A stretch of DNA of 34,907 nt from an uncultured beta proteobacterium (GTDB lineage Bacteria; Pseudomonadota; Gammaproteobacteria; Burkholderiales; Burkholderiaceae_C). Under the pieces are notes generated by a model, which had not been told where the DNA came from, ran no database searches, and was given only the letters and a program-made list of their open reading frames with translations. This document shows positions 9,272 through 17,255 of this stretch, piece by piece; position 1 is the first letter of the stretch; every line of letters starts with the position of its first letter. The stretch covers positions 1-34,907 of the forward strand of contig CAIPBW010000299.1 of the NCBI GenBank assembly GCA_903863395.1, written 5' to 3'. The position numbers and the translations under genes were made by a program.

Positions 9272-12218
9272 GTCGTCCGCCAGTTTGCAACAAAAGCTGC
9301 TGGCGCCGTTTTTCGCGGCGATGCTGCTGTTTGCGCTGGGGTTGCACTTTATCTGGCTGCCCTCGCGGTTGGATGATGCGCGCCACGAATTCCGGCGCAC
9401 GCAGGAGTCGATGCTGGCGGTGCTCACGCCGGCCCTGACCGGTCTTTTGCTGAGCGAAGACCTGGTGCAGGTGCACGCGACGCTGACGCAGACGGCAAAA
9501 GACTTTCCGCAGTGGGTTGACATTGCGTTGTACGACCCCCAGGGGCGGCGCCTGTTTCCGGTGGAGAACCGCGATGAGTCCGAGGCCGAGCACCTGATCT
9601 GGCTTGAAGTAGCGCTGCGCTACCAGGACACCGCGCTGGGCCGTCTGCGCGTGGCCACCGATCCCACTGGCGTGCTGCAAGCCGAGGCACGCAAGATCTG
9701 GGAGCTGGAAGCGAGCCTGCTGGTGATGGTGATGCTCACCGTGGGCCTGTTCCTGTGGCTGCAAAACCGCTTGATCGTGCGCCCGCTGCGCCAGTTGGCC
9801 GAAGTGGCCAACCGCCTGGCGCAGGATGACTTTGCCGCCGTGCTCCCAACGCCCAAGGACGACGAGGTGGGCTACCTGATTCGCGCCTTTGACGCCATGC
9901 GCTCGCGGCGCCAGTCCACCGAAAGCGCCCTGGTGCAGGCCAACGAGCGCAGCAAGGCGGCACAAGAGTTGGCCGAGGGCGCGCGCAACCTGCTGCACGA
10001 AGCGGTGAGCAATGTGGCGCAGGGCTTCACGATCTACGACCAGCAAGACCGTCTGGTGCTGTGCAACGAAGCCTATCTGAACATGTACGAGGCCAGCCGC
10101 GACCTGATTGTTCCGGGCGCCACGTTTGAAGAGATCGTGCGCAAGGGAGCCGAGCGCGGGCAGTACCTTGAGGCACTGGGGCGGGTGGACGAGTGGGTCA
10201 AGGGCCGTGTGGAACAACACCAGAACGCCCATGGCGAGGTACTGCAACAGGAGTTGGGCGACGGCCGCTGGCTGATGATCATCGAGTACCGCACCCCCAG
10301 CGGCTACATCGTAGGCAACCGGGTCGAAATTACCAACCTCAAGCGCACCACCACGCAGTTGCGTCAGCGCATCCTCTACCAGCGCGCCACGCTGGACAAC
10401 TTGCCGTTCCAGTTCTGGCTCAAGGACACCGAGGGCCGGTTCCTGGCGGTCAACAAGGTGTTTGCCAACTCCTACGGTTATTCCGATCCCGAGCAGATCA
10501 CGGGGTTGACCGACTTTGACATTTGCCCGTTGGAAAAGGCGCAGCGCTACCGCTCCAACGACCAGGAGGTGATGGACTCCCGCAAGGACTTGCTGCTGGA
10601 AGAGTCACGCATTGGCAGCCAGGGTCCGCGCTGGTCGGAAGTATTCAAGAAGCCGGTGATCGGCGACGATGGCGTCTTGCTCGGCACCGTGGGCTTTGCG
10701 CGCGACATCACCGAGCGCAAGCAGATGACCCGCGCCCTGGCCGCGAGCGAGCAGCGCTGGAGCCTGGCGGTCACAGGTTCCAATGACGGCATTTGGGACT
10801 GGGACACCCAGGCCGAGACCGTGTACTTCTCGGATCGCTGGAAGTCCATGCTGGGCTACGAAGTCGAGGAACTGAGCAACGACTTTGAGGAGTGGAGCAC
10901 GCGCATTCACCCCGAAGACCGTGAGCGCGTCATCGCCGACTTGCAGCGCCATCTGGAGGGCCTCTCGCAGCACTACCAGAGTGAGTACCGCCTGCGCTGC
11001 AAGGACACAAGCTACAAATGGGTGTACGACCGGGGCCAGGCCTTGTTCAACGAGACAGGAAAGCCAATCCGCATGGCTGGATCGCTGGCCGACATTTCGG
11101 AGCGCAAGGCAACGCAAGCGCAGATTCTGGACCGCACCGAGCAGCTCAACGCCATCTTCCTGCTCAGCCCCGACGGCTTTGTGTCGTTTGACCGCGCGCT
11201 CAAGGTCAAGTCGGTCAGCCCCGCGTTTCTGCGCATGACCGGACTGGTCGAGTCCGAACTGATCGGTCTGGACGAAGCCGCGTTTTCGCAACGCCTGTCC
11301 CAGATGTGCCCGCCCACGGCCAGTTTCCCGACGATTGCTGCGCTGCGCGCAAGCAGCAAGTTCCAGTTGAATGACGACGACAGTGCGCAAGGCGAAGCCA
11401 GCGGCAAGCGCCATCTGTTTGAACTCACGGCCAGCCACCGCATGCTGGAAGTGCAGCTGCGCCTGTCCAACGCCGAGACGGTGTCGCAGATCCTGTATTT
11501 CCGCGACATCACGCACGAAGTGGAAGTGGACCGCATCAAGACCGAATTCCTCGCCACCGCTGCGCACGAGTTGCGCACCCCGATGTCGAGCATCTTTGGT
11601 TTTGCCGAGTTGCTGATGTCGTTCGACTTCAGCGCCGAGGAGCGCATGGAATACATCCAGATCATCCACAGGCAATCGGGCCTGATGGTCACCATCCTCA
11701 ACGAGTTGCTCGACCTGGCGCGCATTGAAGACCGGCGCGGCAAGGATTTCAACCTGAGCGATATTGAATTGGGGCACTTGCTGGCCGACGTGATCGATGG
11801 ATACAAGGCACCCGCCGGGCGCGCCGTGTCGCTTCAAGTGGGCGCAGAAGGGGCGCTGCGCATCCGGGCCGATCGCGGCAAGCTGATCCAGGCTGTGAGC
11901 AACGTACTCTCCAACGCCTACAAGTACTCGCCCCAGGGCGGCGCGGTAGAGCTCACGCTGATCAACCAGAGCGCGCAGACGGATGATCCGCGCATCGGCA
12001 TTTGCATCCGCGACCACGGCATTGGCATGACGCCCGAGCAGCTTGCACGCGTGTTTGAACGCTTTTACCGGGCCGATACTTCCGGCAAAATCCCCGGAAC
12101 CGGGCTGGGAATGAGCATTGTCAAGGAAATTATTGAACTGCACGGCGGCAAGATAGATATCACCAGCCGCCCGGGAGAAGGTACCATGGTGACCTTGTGG
12201 ATGCCGGTCACTCCATGA
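9258..12218 (+). CDS. HAMP, multi-PAS sensor histidine kinase
   Basis: ORF 9060-12218; start at ATG 9258 (MSRTKSSASLQQKLL) overlapping the PhnD-like stop. TMs, HAMP (NRLIVRPLRQLAEVANRLAQDDF), several PAS domains, FLATAAHELRTPMSSIFGFAELL, NVLSNAYKYSP, DHGIGM, GTGLGMSIVKEII. Confidence 0.9.
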   Translation: MSRTKSSASLQQKLLAPFFAAMLLFALGLHFIWLPSRLDDARHEFRRTQESMLAVLTPALTGLLLSEDLVQVHATLTQTAKDFPQWVDIALYDPQGRRLFPVENRDESEAEHLIWLEVALRYQDTALGRLRVATDPTGVLQAEARKIWELEASLLVMVMLTVGLFLWLQNRLIVRPLRQLAEVANRLAQDDFAAVLPTPKDDEVGYLIRAFDAMRSRRQSTESALVQANERSKAAQELAEGARNLLHEAVSNVAQGFTIYDQQDRLVLCNEAYLNMYEASRDLIVPGATFEEIVRKGAERGQYLEALGRVDEWVKGRVEQHQNAHGEVLQQELGDGRWLMIIEYRTPSGYIVGNRVEITNLKRTTTQLRQRILYQRATLDNLPFQFWLKDTEGRFLAVNKVFANSYGYSDPEQITGLTDFDICPLEKAQRYRSNDQEVMDSRKDLLLEESRIGSQGPRWSEVFKKPVIGDDGVLLGTVGFARDITERKQMTRALAASEQRWSLAVTGSNDGIWDWDTQAETVYFSDRWKSMLGYEVEELSNDFEEWSTRIHPEDRERVIADLQRHLEGLSQHYQSEYRLRCKDTSYKWVYDRGQALFNETGKPIRMAGSLADISERKATQAQILDRTEQLNAIFLLSPDGFVSFDRALKVKSVSPAFLRMTGLVESELIGLDEAAFSQRLSQMCPPTASFPTIAALRASSKFQLNDDDSAQGEASGKRHLFELTASHRMLEVQLRLSNAETVSQILYFRDITHEVEVDRIKTEFLATAAHELRTPMSSIFGFAELLMSFDFSAEERMEYIQIIHRQSGLMVTILNELLDLARIEDRRGKDFNLSDIELGHLLADVIDGYKAPAGRAVSLQVGAEGALRIRADRGKLIQAVSNVLSNAYKYSPQGGAVELTLINQSAQTDDPRIGICIRDHGIGMTPEQLARVFERFYRADTSGKIPGTGLGMSIVKEIIELHGGKIDITSRPGEGTMVTLWMPVTP

Positions 12219-12226
12219 ACCGCCCC

Positions 12227-12297
12227 GTCATTGCGAACGAAGTGAAGCAATCCATGACTTGCGGATGCATGGACTGCCGCGCTACGCTCGCAGTGAC
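12227..12297. repeat. Palindromic dispersed-repeat-like element (GTCATTGCGA...TCGCAGTGAC)
   Basis: Left arm GTCATTGCGAACGAAGTGAAGCAATCCATG; reverse complement of right arm GTCACTGCGAGCGTAGCGCGGCAGTCCATG; imperfect inverted repeat across ~71 bp in an intergenic gap. Confidence 0.75.
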
Positions 12298-12385
12298 GAA
12301 AATGCGGTTTATGGTCCATTTGGAGTTTCGACAAACCGAGACAGGACGCTCGTAATCAAGCGCAGCCTCAATGGTGGAGTAGCCT

Positions 12386-12766
12386 ATGAAGAAGATATTG
12401 ATCGTGGATGACAACGCGATGATTCGCGAAATGCTGCGGCTTACGCTGTTTCGTTGCTTTGCCCTGGACGAAGTGGACAGTGCCGATGCCGCCTACGAAC
12501 ACATTCTTGCCGACCGGCCCGACGGCATTGTGCTCGACGTCATGATGCCCGGCAGCATGAACGGCTTCCAACTGTGCGAACGCATCAAGGACGACCCCGC
12601 GCTCAAGGACATCCATGTGGTGCTGGTCACCGCCTGCGGCCAGGTGGCTGACCGCGAACTCGGGCTGGCGCTGGGTGCCAACGCCTACTTTGTCAAGCCC
12701 TTCAGCCCCAACGCCTTGGTCACCCACCTGCGCAAAGCCCTGGAAACCGAGGAGAACCCATCATGA
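12386..12766 (+). CDS. Single-domain (CheY-like) response regulator
   Basis: MKKILIVDDNAMIREMLRLTL...GIVLDVMMPGSMNG...GANAYFVKPFSPNAL. Confidence 0.9.
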   Translation: MKKILIVDDNAMIREMLRLTLFRCFALDEVDSADAAYEHILADRPDGIVLDVMMPGSMNGFQLCERIKDDPALKDIHVVLVTACGQVADRELGLALGANAYFVKPFSPNALVTHLRKALETEENPS

Positions 12767-13290
12767 GCGGCAGCACCCAAGCCATGCAATCCAATTCCCT
12801 CGCCTACATCGGCCAAAGCGCGACCGCTGAAGACGTGCTGCGTGCCCTGAGTGCGGGCTGGATGCACGCCCCTTGGGGCATGGCGGTGGTGGACGCGGCA
12901 GGGGTGATCTGCGCGATCAACCCCGCTTTTCACAAATGCACCGGCATCGCCCACGGCGAACTGCTTGGGCAGGCGGAGTCGGTGCTGCAAGCCAAGCTCG
13001 AACTCTCCATGCTCAACCACCGGCGGGTGGAAGTCGGCACCAGCGGCGTACGCGCGGTGCACTACCTCTCGGACGCCGTGGCCCAGGAGACCATCGACCA
13101 GAAGCTCTCGCGCGTGGCCGAGCTGCTGCGCGAACCGCTGACCAGCGTGTACGGCTTTACCGAATTGATGCACGGCGAGGGTTTTGACGAAAGCACGCGA
13201 AAGGAGCTATCGGCCAAGGTGATGGTGCAGATCGAACTGATTTCAAGCATCATCAATACCCACCTCGACCAGGCTGCGGTGCCGCCCTGA
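12763..13290 (+). CDS. PAS domain plus degenerate DHp-like protein without ATPase domain
   Basis: 175 aa; PAS MAVVDAAGVICAINPAFHKCTGIAHGELLGQ; then RVAELLREPLTSVYGFTELMHGEGF aligns by eye with AAHELRTPMSSIFGFAELL of the neighbouring kinase; no N/G boxes. ATGA overlap with preceding gene. Confidence 0.75.
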   Translation: MSGSTQAMQSNSLAYIGQSATAEDVLRALSAGWMHAPWGMAVVDAAGVICAINPAFHKCTGIAHGELLGQAESVLQAKLELSMLNHRRVEVGTSGVRAVHYLSDAVAQETIDQKLSRVAELLREPLTSVYGFTELMHGEGFDESTRKELSAKVMVQIELISSIINTHLDQAAVPP

Positions 13291-13301
13291 ATCCCGCGCC
13301 C

Positions 13302-13619
13302 ATGCGAAACCGAATCCGCTACCTGCCCACCTTTGAGGCAACCCAGGGAATGGTTCTGGCCGAGCCGGCGCAGGACCGCCACCTGCGCAACATCCTGCCC
13401 ACCGGCCACACCCTGTCGCAAGAAAACCTGCAGCAACTCATTGCGCACCAGGTCGAACTGGTGTGCATCACCGTGCCCGACGTGCGCCGCGCCGAAGAAG
13501 TGGCGCTGGAAGTCTCCCAGGTAGCCAAGCGCGTGCTCGACACGTTTGAGCACGCCGACCTGTCTGACACGGTCACCGCTGCCCTGTTCAACCAGGTGCT
13601 GACCTACCGCAGCGCGTAA
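13302..13619 (+). CDS. Small hypothetical protein, resembling the linker domain found in some HD-GYP proteins
   Basis: 105 aa; FEATQGMVLAEPAQDRHLRNILPTGHTLSQENLQQLIAHQVELVCI; between the PAS and HDOD genes, same strand. Confidence 0.65.
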   Translation: MRNRIRYLPTFEATQGMVLAEPAQDRHLRNILPTGHTLSQENLQQLIAHQVELVCITVPDVRRAEEVALEVSQVAKRVLDTFEHADLSDTVTAALFNQVLTYRSA

Positions 13620-13624
13620 CCACC

Positions 13625-14476
13625 ATGCCAATCACGCGCGACCACGTCATCGCCAAGAGTGCCGACCTGCCGACCTTTCCACTGGTGATTGAGAGAATTC
13701 TCTCCACCCTGGAAGACCCCGACGCCAACCTCAACGCCCTGGTGTCGTACATCGAGCACGACCCTGTGGTGGCAGGCCATGTGCTGTCGATGGCCAACAA
13801 GGCCGGCACCAGCCGCTATGGCGGCGCGCGCATCAACGACATCTTCACCGCGATCTCGCTGATCGGCCTGGCGCGCGTGCGCGAGGCGGCGATTGTGATG
13901 AGCCTGTCCAAGGTGTTTGAGGGCCTTCAGCCGCCAGGCACGCACGACTACTTCTGGCGCCACAGCGTCGCAGTAGGGGTGTGCAGTGTGGAACTGGCGC
14001 ACTGGACGCAAGCCACGCTGAGTGTGGATACGGCACTGATAGCCGGACTGCTGCACGATGTCGGCCAGCTCTGGCTGCAGCGCTTTGAACCATCGGCATT
14101 CAACCATGCCATGAGCGAAGCCGTGCGCCAAGGCGTGGAGACGGTGGTTACCGAGCGTGAAGCGCTTGGCATCGACCACGGCACCATCGGCGGCTGGCTG
14201 GCACAAAGCTGGGGCCTGAGCGAGCCGATTACCAGTGCCATCGTCCACCACCACACGCCCGAAGGCGTAGCGGCGCAACCGCTGGCCGCGGTGGTACACG
14301 TTGCCGAGGTACTGAGCAACGCGCTCGATCTGACCCACAGTGCGAATTCCCGCGTCACCCGGATTTCTGCCGCCAGTTGCGCCACGCTGGGCCTGCAGTG
14401 GGGCGACGACTCGCACCGCCTGTTTGGCCGCATCGAAGCCCGCAGCCGTCAAGCCGCCGCCCTGTTTGTGCGCTAA
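13625..14476 (+). CDS. HDOD-domain protein
   Basis: ADLPTFPLVIERILSTLEDPDANLNALVSYIEHDPVVAGHVLSMANKA...INDIFTAISLIGLARVREAA...GLLHDVGQLWL. Confidence 0.88.
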   Translation: MPITRDHVIAKSADLPTFPLVIERILSTLEDPDANLNALVSYIEHDPVVAGHVLSMANKAGTSRYGGARINDIFTAISLIGLARVREAAIVMSLSKVFEGLQPPGTHDYFWRHSVAVGVCSVELAHWTQATLSVDTALIAGLLHDVGQLWLQRFEPSAFNHAMSEAVRQGVETVVTEREALGIDHGTIGGWLAQSWGLSEPITSAIVHHHTPEGVAAQPLAAVVHVAEVLSNALDLTHSANSRVTRISAASCATLGLQWGDDSHRLFGRIEARSRQAAALFVR

Positions 14477-14490
14477 GCCCGCTCGGGCTT
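14475..14490 (+). terminator. Possible rho-independent terminator after the HDOD gene
   Basis: AAGCCCGCTCGGGCTT stem-loop overlapping the stop codon, followed by GTGCATTTTG (weak T-tract). Confidence 0.4.
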
Positions 14491-14561
14491 GTGCATTTTG
14501 TTGGAGCTTGCCTGCAAACGATTGTCTGGAAATCACCCTTGCGCGCAGCGCCGATTCGCAG

Positions 14562-14588
14562 TTAAGATGTTTTCCTGATTGTTCTTAA
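14562..14588 (+). promoter_or_regulatory. Candidate operator (inverted repeat TTAAGA-N15-TCTTAA) upstream of the nickel transporter operon
   Basis: Perfect 6-bp inverted repeat with 15-bp spacer, 22 bp upstream of the NikMN start; a weak promoter TTGCGC-N18-TAAGAT overlaps it. Spacing is close to published NikR operators, but half-sites differ from E. coli GTATGA. Confidence 0.35.
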
Positions 14589-14610
14589 TCCAACAACCGA
14601 GGGAATTCAG

Positions 14611-15666
14611 ATGCACATGGCTGACGCATTGTTGTCACCCGCTGTCGGGGTCACGCTCTGGGCGGGATGCGCGGCAGTGCTTGCCCGGTGCGCGCGCAAG
14701 GTACGCTCGGATGGGCGCGAGGATCTGGTGGCGCGCATGGGGGTGCTGGGTGCCTTTGTGTTTGCCGCGATGATGATCAACTTCACCATCCCGGGCACGG
14801 GTTCGAGCGGCCATATCGGAGGCGCGCTGCTGTTGTCGGTGCTGCTGGGGCCGCACGCCGCCTTGGTGGTGATGGCCTCGGTGCTGACGGTGCAGGCGCT
14901 GTTTTTTGCCGATGGCGGGCTGCTCGCGCTGGGTGCCAATATCGTGAACGTGGGCGTGTTTCCCTGCTTCGTGGGCTACGCGCTGATCTACCGGCCACTG
15001 CGCCGGCGCGCGGGGTCGGCGGCATCGCGCCGCCAACTGGTAGCCATCACGGTGCTCTCCACGGTGGTCGGCTCGCAACTCGGCGCGCTGGGCGTGGTGC
15101 TGGAGACACAACTCTCGGGCATCAGCAGCCTGCCGCTTGCCAGCTTCTTGTGGCTGATGCAACCGATCCACCTCGCCATTGGTTTGATGGAGGGGCTGGC
15201 CACGGCCGCGCTGGTGGCGTTTGTGCACCAGGCACGGCCGGACCTGCTCGCGGCCGAACCATCCCCCGCCAACGCCCGACCCGCCTTGGCCACGCGCTGG
15301 TTGGCCACTACCGTTGTGCTGGCCGCGTTGACTGCAGGCGTGTTCTCCTGGTTTGCGTCCACGCAACCCGATGGCCTGGAGTGGTCGATCGCGCGCATTG
15401 CAGGCGCAGCAGTACCCACCGCACCAGTCACCGCCTTGCACCGCGAACTGGCTGACGTGCAAAAGAGGGTGGCGGTGTTTCCCGACTACCGCCTCGCCAC
15501 CGCAGATGCGCCCAACAATGCCGCCGCACCCGCCTGGCCCGCGGTGGACGCGACCACCTCGCTGGCCGGTGTTGTGGGCGGTGCTGCCACCCTGGCACTG
15601 GTGTCGCTACTGGCCTACCTGATGCGCAGGCGCAGCAGGCGCGCCGTGTCCGGCGCTGAGCGCTAG
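14611..15666 (+). CDS. nikMN: Nickel/cobalt ECF-type transporter, fused NikM(CbiM)-NikN(PDGLE) permease
   Basis: MHMADALLSPAVG N-terminus (His2 expected for metal coordination), multi-TM protein with GALLLSVLLGPHAALVVMASVLTVQALFFADGGLLALGANIVNVG; C-terminal PDGLE motif TQPDGLEWS and final TM. Confidence 0.88.
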   Translation: MHMADALLSPAVGVTLWAGCAAVLARCARKVRSDGREDLVARMGVLGAFVFAAMMINFTIPGTGSSGHIGGALLLSVLLGPHAALVVMASVLTVQALFFADGGLLALGANIVNVGVFPCFVGYALIYRPLRRRAGSAASRRQLVAITVLSTVVGSQLGALGVVLETQLSGISSLPLASFLWLMQPIHLAIGLMEGLATAALVAFVHQARPDLLAAEPSPANARPALATRWLATTVVLAALTAGVFSWFASTQPDGLEWSIARIAGAAVPTAPVTALHRELADVQKRVAVFPDYRLATADAPNNAAAPAWPAVDATTSLAGVVGGAATLALVSLLAYLMRRRSRRAVSGAER

Positions 15667-15687
15667 CCCCCACTTCGCCGCCTGCCT

Positions 15688-16500
15688 GTGAGCCGCATCG
15701 CCGCAGCCCTGGAGGACTTTGCCTCGCTTGAGGCGCTGGCAACGCGGCGTACCGCACTCACGGCGCTTGATCCGCGCGCCAAGATTCTGGCTACCCTGGG
15801 CTTCATCGTCGCGGTGGTGTCGTTTGACCGTTATGCCGTGGCGGCCTTGCTGCCGTTTGCCGCGTTCCCGGTGGTTCTGGCGGTGCTGGGCGACATCCCC
15901 TGGCGCGTGGTGGCGCGCAAGGTCTGGATCGCAGCGCCCTTTGCCGTGATGGTTGGCATCTTCAACCCCATGCTCGACCACACGCCCATGCTGCAACTCT
16001 GGGGCACTTCGGTCAGTGGCGGCTGGGTGTCGTTTGCCTCGATCCTGACGCGCTTTGCCCTCACGGTGGCAGTGGCCGTGCTGCTGCTGGCGGGCACCGG
16101 GCTGCATCCGCTGTGTACCGGCTTGGCGCGCATGGGTGTGCCCGGCGTCTTCACCACCCAACTGCTGCTGATGCACCGCTACGCAACGGTGCTCTCCGCA
16201 GAAGCCGCACGCATGAACCTGGCGCGCGAACTGCGCGGCGGCAGTGCGCGCGCGCTGAGCCTGCCGGTGTATGCCACGCTGCTGGGGCACTTGCTGCTAC
16301 GCTCCTTTGAGCGTGCCCAGCGCATCTACCAGGCCATGGCCTCGCGCGGGTTTGACGGCGCAATGCGCCCGCCACAAGCCCTGCACTGGCGCAGCGCCGA
16401 CCTGCTTTTTGTGGCCCTGTGCTGGGCCAGCTTTGGTCTGGCGCGAACGCTGGACTTGCCCCACCTGCTGGGCCGCTTGCTGCTGGGGCAACTGCAGTGA
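15688..16500 (+). CDS. nikQ: CbiQ/NikQ energy-coupling transmembrane component
   Basis: GTG start; LTALDPRAKILATLGFIVAVVSF, RELRGGSARALSLPVYATLLGHLLLRSFERAQRIYQAMASRGFDG are CbiQ-family motifs. Confidence 0.88.
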   Translation: MSRIAAALEDFASLEALATRRTALTALDPRAKILATLGFIVAVVSFDRYAVAALLPFAAFPVVLAVLGDIPWRVVARKVWIAAPFAVMVGIFNPMLDHTPMLQLWGTSVSGGWVSFASILTRFALTVAVAVLLLAGTGLHPLCTGLARMGVPGVFTTQLLLMHRYATVLSAEAARMNLARELRGGSARALSLPVYATLLGHLLLRSFERAQRIYQAMASRGFDGAMRPPQALHWRSADLLFVALCWASFGLARTLDLPHLLGRLLLGQLQ

Positions 16501-17255
16501 ACACGCCCCTGATCGAAGCGCGGGACTTGCGCTACGCCTACCCCGATGGCCGCGAGGCCTTGCGGGGTTTGAGCTTTTGCATCCACGCAGGCGAATCGGT
16601 GGCCATCATCGGGGCCAATGGCGCGGGCAAATCGACGCTGCTGCTGCACCTCAACGGCGTGCTGCGTGCCAGTGCCGGTGCGGTCTGCATCGCGGGCACG
16701 CCGATTACCGAAGGCAGCCTGGCCGAGGTGCGGCGCAGCGTGGGGCTGGTGTTTCAGGACCCGGACGACCAGTTGTTCATGCCCACCGTGCTGGAAGACG
16801 TGGCCTTTGGCCCGCGCAACCAGGGTCTGGACGAAGCGCAGGGGCAAGCGCGCGTGGCTACGGCACTCGAAACAGTAGCTGCCAGCCACCTGGGCCAGCG
16901 CGCACCCTACCATCTCTCCGGTGGCGAAAAGCGCGCTGTGGCGATTGCCGGGGTGCTGGCGATGGACGTGCGTGTGCTGGTGCTCGATGAGCCCAGCGAC
17001 GGCCTTGACCCGGCCGCGCGCCGACGCCTTATCCGCCTGCTCAACGCGCTCGCGCACACCAAGATCATCGCCACCCACGACCTCGATCTGGTGCTCGACG
17101 TGTGCACGCGCGTGCTGGTGTTGGGCAATGGCAGCATTGCAGCCGATGGCACGCCCGAGCAGATCTTTACCGATGCCGCGCTGCTGGAGCGTTGCCAACT
17201 CGAGCCACCCTTGAGCTGGCAAGCGCGTGGCCCGGCGCGCGCTCAAGGTGCCTGA
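16497..17255 (+). CDS. nikO: CbiO/NikO ABC ATPase
   Basis: ORF 16419-17255; GTG start at 16497 overlapping the nikQ stop. Walker A GANGAGKST, Q-loop FQDPDDQLF, signature HLSGGEKRAVAIAG, Walker B VLVLDEPSDGLDP. Confidence 0.93.
   Translation: MNTPLIEARDLRYAYPDGREALRGLSFCIHAGESVAIIGANGAGKSTLLLHLNGVLRASAGAVCIAGTPITEGSLAEVRRSVGLVFQDPDDQLFMPTVLEDVAFGPRNQGLDEAQGQARVATALETVAASHLGQRAPYHLSGGEKRAVAIAGVLAMDVRVLVLDEPSDGLDPAARRRLIRLLNALAHTKIIATHDLDLVLDVCTRVLVLGNGSIAADGTPEQIFTDAALLERCQLEPPLSWQARGPARAQGA

Noticed and set aside
10605-12143. 512-aa minus-strand ORF
   Set aside because: Antisense to the multi-PAS kinase; shadow ORF.
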